Assembly (NCBI GenBank): GCA_020284085.1
Contig: JACEVL010000802.1
Location: forward strand, 186,001-250,000
Source of the DNA: Aporrectodea caliginosa
Taxonomy: Eukaryota > Annelida > Clitellata > Crassiclitellata > Lumbricidae
Length of the DNA: 64,000 nucleotides
Reading direction: 5' to 3'
Each line of letters begins with the position of its first letter. The first letter of the stretch is position 1. This document shows positions 56,350 to 64,000 of the stretch, piece by piece. A model generated the notes under the pieces. The model was given only the letters and a program-made list of their open reading frames with translations. It did not search any database and was not told the origin of the DNA. Made by a program: the position numbers and the translations under genes.

Positions 56350-57589
56350 TCATGACCGTGACCCGATTCTGACCTTATTATCCAACTATCGATTTTGTTT
56401 TGACTCAGCGCCTGTGAAAGAGATCGATCCCGTTGCAAAACCTATAAGGGCGCTGTATAAATATTGTAATGTAAGGAGACGTAAACGGCTTTGAAAGCAG
56501 TTAGATGTCGCTAAACAATAGATGATCTTTGGGTTTCGTTAGACACCTTTTAAAACGCTCAAAACCGAGAATATAAATTCTGCACTGAGATTGTTTGCAA
56601 AATTATTTGATGGCTTGTCTATGACGTCGTATTGAATTATGTCAGATAAACTGTGAGAGCTGCTCAGAATAATAAGTATTACACGTCGCTTTCAAGAGTG
56701 ATGTTATGCCACACTTCTGTTGCAAACAACCTAATTACTCCAGGCTTTGGACTGGCGCTACCACAGGAGAAAGGAGGAGGGCGACGTTAAGCATCTTTGC
56801 TATGAAACAGTGTCGTTAAACAGCAACTAACCAACCAATCGCCAATTATATTAAAATACAATATGAGCTGTGACGTACGAAATGTGAGAACTGTTCAAAG
56901 TAATTTCTGTGGACGTCAACATCCTTTTTGCTTGTAGCACCAAACTGCACAATGTTACGCTAATAACTCTAACTCATGTCGTTAAACTCTCGAACCATTT
57001 ATAGTAACTACTCAGGCGATTTAACGCTTTGGCTATAATTATAGCTTCGGAAGAATATGTGATAGAGGTGTCTAAGGGGAGCAACGTACCTGATTATAGA
57101 CATTTTGAGACTGGCGCACGATGGATAATCAAAATGTATAGGTGAGAACTGTTCATAATAATTTCTATAGACGTCAACATCCTTTGTTGCCATAGGATGT
57201 CGTTAAATTCTAGAACCATCTATATTCAATCGCTGCAGTCTTTACTGGTTCGAAATGTTTGTAAAATGAAGTCGAAACACGTAGTTAAACACTGTTTACT
57301 ATTGATTACTTGTCTAAGTAAATATGATCGAACCTGATCACATTGCCTGCCAATTGATTCTGTTTTGACTGAGCGCCTGTGAATAAGCTCGTGAGAGGAA
57401 CTGAATAAAGGTTCTGTGGTTTGAAGGGTTTACAGGCACTCCTGGTTATCTGTCTCCAGAGGTCTTGACCCGATTCTGACCTTTTATACCTTCTTAACGA
57501 TTTTGTTTTGACTAAGGTCCTATTAATAAAATCCTTTCCGCAACTTAGCTTATTTTGGGCGCTGCATAAATCTCGAGATAATGTTTATT
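56350..57589 (+). repeat. modular repeat block 4 and related pieces
   Basis: S at 56465, P at 56745, Q-like at 56870 and 57140 (GTCGTTAAACTC, GTCGTTAAATTC). A separate repeat with ACCCGATTCTGACCTT and a GCGCTGTATAAAT end occurs at 56358 and 57475, partly at 57345. Confidence 0.6.
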
Positions 57590-57694
57590 TTGTTCAGAAA
57601 TGAATGCTGAATCCAAACCCGAAATTCAGGGGGGTAACCACACCCCACCTTTGGTAGTCCGTGTTACAAAAAACCTCGATAGCCTGAGGGTTAA
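57590..57694. mobile_element. right-end fragment of the TTAA-type element
   Basis: Matches 47735-47848 (GAATGCTGAATCCAA, GGTAGTCCGTGTTACAAAAA) and adds the true right TIR ending GCCTGAGGGTTAA. Confidence 0.75.
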
Positions 57695-57989
57695 AACTTA
57701 CATCTTTCAAATTACTTCAACGCCATATACTCTGCCTTATTCGAATAATCTTCAGTATATTGACCTGATTACGGCTTGGTTATGAAACGCCATCGGTCGA
57801 TGCCTTGTGCATTAGACACCGGCGCCACAGAAGTTTTTAATTTAATAGCAGCTATAATCAATAATTGCCAAAATCGTGGTATGATTATTTGCTTATACTG
57901 GTATGAAGTTGCATATAGTAAAGTCATTTCGTAGTTTCTATATAACGACGTGTCGTAATGAGGATGATTGGCGTCATCCTCCTCATTAA

Positions 57990-58700
57990 TCAAGGTTTTG
58001 GACTGGCACTACCCGATAATAAGCAATTTTCCGTTTTACATCAGTATCGTGCAGCGGCCAAGGCCGTGAACGTCAACTTCGACCACAGCTTATGAGAAGG
58101 GGGCTCTTTGATGCCTATTATCTAGCGATCAAACGCATTTGCCGAATTTATAACGTTTGTAGGATTGTTTTAAAGGTGTCTAAGTAGACCACTGTATAAT
58201 TAATTGTTAAGCGACAGCTTGTGGCCTCTAAGAACTGTTATCGTCATACTTAGTCTTTGGGTATGTTTTCTGACCTAGTAGCAATTGGATGGATGGATCC
58301 GGAGTTTAACGACAGCTTATGACAACAAAAACCGTTGCCGTCGACAGAAATTGTTTTGGCATATTACAGCTCTTAATTCAATGGCAATAGTAGTAGTAGT
58401 AGTTTCAGTTTAGCGACACTGTGTGATAACAAAGATCATTAGCGTCGTAATGAGGATGATTGACGTCGTTATCCTCCGTTATTAAGGCCTTGGACTGGCA
58501 CCACCCATTCGTAGACAGTTTTCCGTTGTTTATCACCATTCTATAGCGGCCATCAACCTCGACCTATGATTTGCTTAGCTTGCGTCTAGTGATAAACGCA
58601 TTTTGCTGAATTTATGGCGTCTGTGGGATAGTTTTAATGGTGTCTGAGACGACAACGGTATAACTGATTGTTAAGTAGGCCTAACTGATTGTAGCTGCGA
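57990..58700 (-). repeat. modular repeat block 5, inverted
   Basis: The same modules in reverse: GTTTAACGACAGCTTATGAC near 58305, CATATTACAGCTC near 58360 (Q reversed), GTTTTACATCAGTATCGTGC and GTTTATCACCATTC (R reversed). Confidence 0.7.
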
Positions 58701-58784
58701 AAAACCGTCATGCTTACTGTTTGAAAATACACTGGCTATTTAACTTGCATTTGCTCTATTTATAAAGTGGGAAGAGTGCGTGTT

Positions 58785-59180
58785 AAAGGTGTTCTATACT
58801 GTTCTACTCTGTTCTGTTCTACTCTGTTATGTTCTACTCTGCTCTGTTCTACTCTGTTCTATTCTGCTCTGTTCTACTGTGCTCTGTTCTACTATGTTCT
58901 ACTCCGCTTTAATCTACCTATGTTCTACTCTGTTCTGTTCTACTCTGTTGTGTTCTACTCAGTTCTGTTCTACTTTTTTTCTGTTCTACACTGCTCTGGT
59001 CTACTATGTTCTACTCCGCTCTATTCTTCTCTGTTCTACTCTGCTCTGCTACAGATGTATGTTCTTCTCTATATTCTAAGTCTGCTGTTCCATACTCTGC
59101 TCTATTCTACTCTGCGCTGTTCTACTTTGTTCTACTCTGCTCTGTTATACTCTGCTCTATTCTACCCTGCTGTGTTCTGC
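58785..59180 (+). repeat. TTCTACTCTG pentamer-type repeat
   Basis: Imperfect TTCTA, CTCTG and TTCTG pentamers over about 400 bp. Every frame is open because of the composition. Confidence 0.95.
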
Positions 59181-59199
59181 ATACATAATAAACACACAC

Positions 59200-59290
59200 A
59201 CAGATACACACACAAACACACACACATATATATATACCCCTTATATATATATATATATTTATATTATATATATATATATATATACCAATT
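59200..59290. repeat. (CA)n and (TA)n microsatellite
   Basis: ACACACACAAACACACACAC then TATATA runs. Confidence 0.95.
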
Positions 59291-59559
59291 TACTCTTAAA
59301 CTACTTAGGGAATTACTGCTTATGATTTGGAACCTGTAACGTCGACAGAATTTGCCCCTTCCCCCGTATCGCGCCTTTTAAATACATAACAAAAGCGCTG
59401 CCTACACCGCTGGTTTAAGAATAACTCAGTTCTTCTGTAAGCAAATAGTCAGGAGATAACAGAAAGCTATCAGTGACAAACTCCCACATTTCGTCGATAT
59501 CCATTATCAGCGTGCATGATAGCCAACTGGATCCATTAGCCAACCGGAAAAAATTCGAC

Positions 59560-60050
59560 CTATTTTATTGACCTGAATTCCTAGACTTTTGTTTCGTTTC
59601 GTGTGTACAGTGCGGTAATGCCAATCTAAGATTCCAAATAAGATTCCAAAGGAATATACAGCGTTAGACTGTAATCCTATTTTTGTTTTCTAAATCACTG
59701 GAAGCGAGTCGACGTACATGTATACTTGTTGTTCTGGATTCCTAGGTGTTTTGTTTAGTTTTGTGTTTACAGTGGCGATGCCATGTTAAGTTTCCAAAGG
59801 AAAACAGCATTGGACTATAATCCTATTTTTGTTTCTTAATCACTGGAAGCGAATTGGCCTATTTATTGACCTTTAGTCCTATTTTTCCTTAACCAATTAG
59901 ATGCGAAGTGACCTATTTATTGATCTGGATTCCTAGGTTTCATTTTTACGTTCTTGTGTTCCATCGAAATGCCTGTTTACGAGCTCAAAGGAATACAGCT
60001 TTAGTCCATAGTCCTAGTTTTGTTACCTAATCAACTGGTATAAATTTTAT
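59560..60050 (+). repeat. degenerate ~175-bp tandem repeat, about 3 copies
   Basis: Units start near 59568, 59738 and 59915, each with ATTCCTAGG..TTTTGTTT, GTGTTTACAGTG or equivalent, CCAAAGGAATACAGC and ATCCTATTTTTGTT, then ACTGGAAGCGAATTG. Confidence 0.7.
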
Positions 60051-60299
60051 GGCTGTTTGTTATCCAATGTCTGAAATGCCGACGTTCAGCCTGCTTCTAT
60101 ACATCTAAGCTCAACCTGAGGAAAAATACCGCGCTTGATCTGATAACGAACGATAATTGGTTCCAACCTGCTGATCGTACTTTGTATATTATCCTTCGGT
60201 AATTATTTGTGCACTTGTGCATCTCTCACCAGGCGGTAGAATTCGGTGTTGGATGTAAATTGGAAAGAAAACGCCAAATCATGCAGTACTTGTAAGTTG

Positions 60300-60840
60300 T
60301 AATGCCTTTACAAGTACCTTCGCAGGCACAAAACTACTTGTACTACCGTTACCGTTTTACCTTCACAGGCACAAAACAGTACTTGTGTTACCTTTACCGT
60401 GTTACCATCACAGGCGCAAAACAGTACTTGCATTACCGTTTTACCTTCACGGGCACAAAACAGTACTTGCATTACCGTTTTACCTTCACGGGCACAAAAC
60501 AGTACTTGCATTACCGTTTTACCTTCACGGGCACAACACACCGTTACCTTCACGGGCACAAAACAGTACTTGCATTACCGTTTTACCTTCACGGGCACAA
60601 AACAGTACTTGCATTACCGTTTTACCTTCACGGGCACAAAACAGTACTTGCGTACCGTTTACCTTCACGGGCACAAGACAGTACTTGCCTTACAGTTTTA
60701 CCTTCACGGGCACAAAACAGTACTTGCATTACCGTTTTACATTCACAGGCACAAAACAGTACTTGTATTACCGTTTTACCTTCACGGGCACAAAACAGTC
60801 CTTGCATTACCTTTCCGTATTACCTCCACAGGCACATGGA
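60300..60840 (+). repeat. 39-bp minisatellite, about 13 copies
   Basis: Unit ACCTTCACGGGCACAAAACA + GTACTTGCATTACCGTTTT. The period is a multiple of three, so all three plus frames stay open for over 150 codons. No start, splice or flanking exon supports coding. Confidence 0.93.
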
Positions 60841-61964
60841 AAATATAGACAACTTACCTCTAACTTTCTTATAATGTATAACTGATGTGGACTGTTTCTC
60901 TTTCAACGTTACGAATGCTTCAGTTTTTCTCCTCTCGACCTGATTTTCTCGCTACGCAAATATCGAGGATTTTTCCTGACGTTGAGCCTTCAACGCTTAG
61001 CGTTCTCAGTGTTTGACGTTAGCCACACCTACCTAGTAGCACTCCCACGCGCGTGTGTGTGGGTAAAAGCAGTTCTAACAGGCAGTTCTAAATTCCGCAC
61101 AAGTCGATGTTTTCTGGCTTCGAGTTGCGTCGATTCTCGAGCGAAAATTCCATCGTTAGTGGTCTTATTTGTCAAGATGATTCCAGACGGGCGATGCCGA
61201 ACTATGGCAGTCGTTAAAACCATCACTTCTGCGAGTAATGTCTGCCAAGGGCAGGCACTAGTGCACGATTACGATACACGTACTCGGTAATAAGTTAACG
61301 ATTAAACGAGTAATCGTTAAGCCATTTTACAACTAACAACAACGACGATGTCACTTATGACAAAGTGAGGAGTAGATTACTTTTTGCCAGCCATGGATAA
61401 TAGATTCTATTCGATTATAGATTCTTTTAGATAATAGATGCCTTTAGGTTTTAGATTTCTTGTAATCGTAAACATTAATTCTAAATTTTTAAAGCTCTGC
61501 TCTGCAGCTTAGCTCAGGGTACCAGCTTATTCACGAGGGCTGCCTCGTGAATGAAGAGTGGCTCACAGATGCTAAAGATAGATCCGATTCCGGTTGCCAG
61601 AGAGACCAGAGACAGGAGGCGGAGGAGCTGCTGAGACGGGTTTCGCTGAGGATGAGAAAACTTGAATGGCGAAGGATTCGATGGATTAGGTTCTTGGAAA
61701 ATAGATTCTTGTACATAATAGATTCTTTTAGATAATAGATTCTATTAGATTGATCAGAAAGCGTCTAAACTGCTCGCACACTGCATCAGATACGCTTATC
61801 ATAATTTTGCATGTAACAATTAAACAGGATGTAGCTTCTTTATTTAAAAGAGGTGACAACGTAAGTTTTCACGTTGTCGGCCTAGGTAATAATCAGTTTG
61901 GCCTGCAGTTAGACAGGGAATGAGGTGTCGCATTTATAAGTTGCAGCAAAATAAAGGTGCTTAG
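60841..61964. other. unassigned, with a dispersed repeat piece at 61500-61650
   Basis: TACCAGCTTATTCACGAGGG near 61515 and GAGGCGGAGGAGCTGCTGAG near 61617 recur near 7190 and 36018, so they are pieces of one repeat family. 'TAATAGATTCTTTTAGATAA' words repeat nearby. Confidence 0.4.
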
Positions 61965-62075
61965 CTAACTCCGCCACTGCTCGTACTCTCGGAGTGCCAG
62001 TCTGAAGCCTGGAGAAAGGAGGAGGGTGACACTAATCATCTTGGTTATATAAAAGTTTCGTTAAACAGTAACAAG
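61965..62075 (+). repeat. isolated P module of the GTTAAAC family
   Basis: TAACTCCGCCACTGCTCGTA, GGAGGAGGGTGACACTAATC and GTTTCGTTAAACAGTAAC. Confidence 0.75.
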
Positions 62076-62694
62076 TGATTAGCTGCAGACAACAATGAGC
62101 GTGTTATGATGTGAGACAGTCAATGCAGGCCAACTTACTGGCCACACTAATTAAGTGGACCAACCACTGATCAGCCTGGTTGGATCTATTGGCCGCGAAT
62201 GACGCAAACGAGACCACCACATAAGCCAGGACGGTGGCCTAAATGGGAAAACGTTATTAATCGTTTCCTCAATACGTATATCTAATACAATCTGTAGCCT
62301 AATCTATTTATTTCATTATCGTCGTTTTCACAATGATAGATGGTTGCTCCATGCAACATCGTACTAAAAATTACATGGTCCATTTAAGAAGCCAGGTTGA
62401 ATTACGATAGGTCACAGAATCTAGTATAAAGGTCATGTTGGGTAAACAACTTTAAACTGATGAGTTGTAACTTTTAATCCGAATGATCGTCCAGAATTGG
62501 GCAGCGAATTTCGTGTCTGCGAATGAGCTGGTTCCCTCGACTCCGCATTTTTTGGCGTAGTAGAAATCTCGAGATTACGATTACGAAAGTGTTGACCCAG
62601 CAACCGTCCTCAAGGTCCTTACACAGTAACTCTCTGAGACTGAGAGGAAGATCGCACTCACGAAACCTGAACCAAAGATACATAGTCTATAGAT
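62076..62694. other. unassigned
   Basis: No exon or repeat recognised. Confidence 0.3.
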
Positions 62695-63017
62695 CAGAGG
62701 TGGCGAACATTTTTTTGGCCTACGGGCCACTATCATAATGATTGTTGGTAAGCATGCGGCGGGCCGCAAAATGTTTGTCCTCACAGCCTCGAAAGAAATA
62801 CAAATGTTTATTTCATATTTTACAATATGTATAAAAACAGGTAGGCTAAGACTACATTAGGTCACTAGAACTTACAACACTAAATCTTTTAGTGTTTTAG
62901 ACATCATTATTATGCAGTATTGTAGTAGTCGGACAAGTAAGTAGGTGCAAAAATTATTTAGAAAGGGTCGAGCGAGCCGCCAATGAGCAGCCCGCGGGCC
63001 GCATTTGGCCATCCCTG
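62695..63017. mobile_element. hAT-type MITE, 323 bp
   Basis: CAGAGGTGGCGAACATTTTT at the left, GGGCCGCATTTGGCCATCCC at the right. Flanks CTATAGAT and ATATAGAT form an 8-bp duplication with one change. GCGGGCCGCAA and GCGGGCCGCAT are inner matching words. Confidence 0.85.
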
Positions 63018-63585
63018 ATATAGATGGACCTACATTGTACCTACAAACACATTGTCCATTGATCGACAGCAATAGTTGCTGGTGTACAAGAGATAACGTT
63101 GCACATCGTGTGGCAGTTAATGGCCACCGTACTGTGATGTTGCAATCTCTTATTTATTTGTAAACATACGGACTATAGGCTGGATGTGTACTTCACGCCC
63201 CATTATCCCATATTATATGCAGAGACGATAGAAATAGATACTGCAGTTGTAGACCGAAGTTTTTCAATATAGGAACATTCATTAAATGCAGTCGAAAGAT
63301 ATTCATACGAGTGTATTAATTTTGTTGCAAATTACTTTAATAAATAGGTGCTAATGTAGGTTAATTAGAATGAAAAGCTTAAAAAATTCGAATTAGTATA
63401 CATGTTTGAAAAAAACTGTTATTCGTACGTCACAGAGTTCGTTGACTCTTTGAGGCAAACATAGGGGACAAAGGGATCATGGCCTTAGTTAAAAGTCATC
63501 GGGTGAAGACGCAGGGTTCAGACAGGAGGGTTACACCCATCCAAACAGAACCATTAACCCAATAAAGCGTTTCATGTGTATTACA
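63018..63585. other. unassigned
   Basis: No exon or repeat recognised. Confidence 0.3.
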
Positions 63586-63776
63586 CGTATAATATATATA
63601 TATATAATATGTGTATATATATAATATGTATATATATAATATGTGTATATATATAATATGCATATATATATATATGGGTGTGCGTGTATGTTGTATGTGT
63701 GTGTCTCAGAGTGTGTCCTTATGTGAGTGTGTGTGTGTCAGTGTGTGTGTGTGTGAGAGAGAGAGAGAGTGAGAGA

Positions 63777-63812
<36 letters not shown>

Positions 63813-63925
63813 CAGAGACAGAGACAGAGACAGAGACACAGAGACAGAGACAGAGACAGAGACAGAGACAGGAACAGAGACAGAGACAGAGAGAGAGAGA
63901 TTGCGTATGCGTGTACGTGTGTGTG
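63586..63925. repeat. compound microsatellite: (TA)n, (GT)n, (GA)n, (GAGACA)n
   Basis: TATATATAATATGTG words to 63675, GTGT runs 63680-63755, GAGA 63755-63795 and GAGACA copies to 63890. Ser-Leu and Arg-Asp frames are artefacts. Confidence 0.97.
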
Positions 63926-64000
63926 AGAAAGTAGGTGTGCGTGTACTTATGCACAGATGCAAATGTATGTGGACTTTTTTTGGAAAAGTTCCAAAGGTTC

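Noticed and set aside
58767..59339. 190-codon Cys/Leu/Phe-rich frame resembling a membrane protein
   Set aside because: Translation of the TTCTACTCTG pentamer repeat; hydrophobicity follows from T/C-rich composition.
63678..63962. Arg-Asp and Ser-Leu repeat frames (SR-like)
   Set aside because: GAGACA and GT microsatellites.

Overview
The window is nuclear DNA from a TE-rich, intron-rich animal, most likely a marine invertebrate. The case rests on split genes with GT/AG exons and consistent phases, a cys-loop receptor of nicotinic type, CARD and beta-propeller domains, many tRNA-derived SINEs, several non-LTR retrotransposon clades, and mariner and hAT-type elements. I cannot fix the phylum. 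No bacterial, organellar or viral genes were recognised.

0-10 kb: five exons (2199-6349, + strand) of a nicotinic acetylcholine receptor alpha-type subunit cover the cys-loop, loop C with its Cys-Cys pair, TM1, TM2, TM3 and TM4. The exon joining cys-loop to TM1 carries an in-frame stop and a frameshift, and its 5' part is duplicated around a 20-bp minisatellite, so the locus looks like a decaying gene. Its introns hold a deleted mariner and a LINE piece. A decayed 1.9-kb DNA transposon follows.

10-26 kb: exons at 10852, 19891, 21801, 22688 and 23301 splice in phase into a 326-codon protein with an F-box-like segment, a clear CARD and a TRADD-N-like region. An exon for an NHL-type beta-propeller follows at 24858-25774. 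The first intron holds a 5.4-kb DNA transposon (13376-18735) with long terminal inverted repeats full of YY1-type ATGGCGGC motifs. Its protein has FEN/PIN-like acidic motifs and a CXC zinc-binding tail, and its gene is broken by a nested foldback element flanked by a 57-59 bp duplication.

26-36 kb: a second copy of exons 1-3 of the CARD gene (31040, 33999, 35285) with no recognisable CARD exon after it, so a truncated tandem paralog. It is littered with MITEs, SINEs and LINE pieces.

36-45 kb: AT repeats, a hAT MITE, a LINE fragment and a 5.2-kb degenerate 13-bp minisatellite.

45-58.7 kb: a mosaic of short related modules, most ending in a GTTAAAC-like motif, mixed with tRNA-derived SINEs and cut by mariner elements and by a LINE carrying a restriction-like endonuclease domain. 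One exon of a USH1G/ANKS4B-like ankyrin protein lies on the minus strand at 55748-55916.

58.7-64 kb: simple and tandem repeats and one more hAT MITE.
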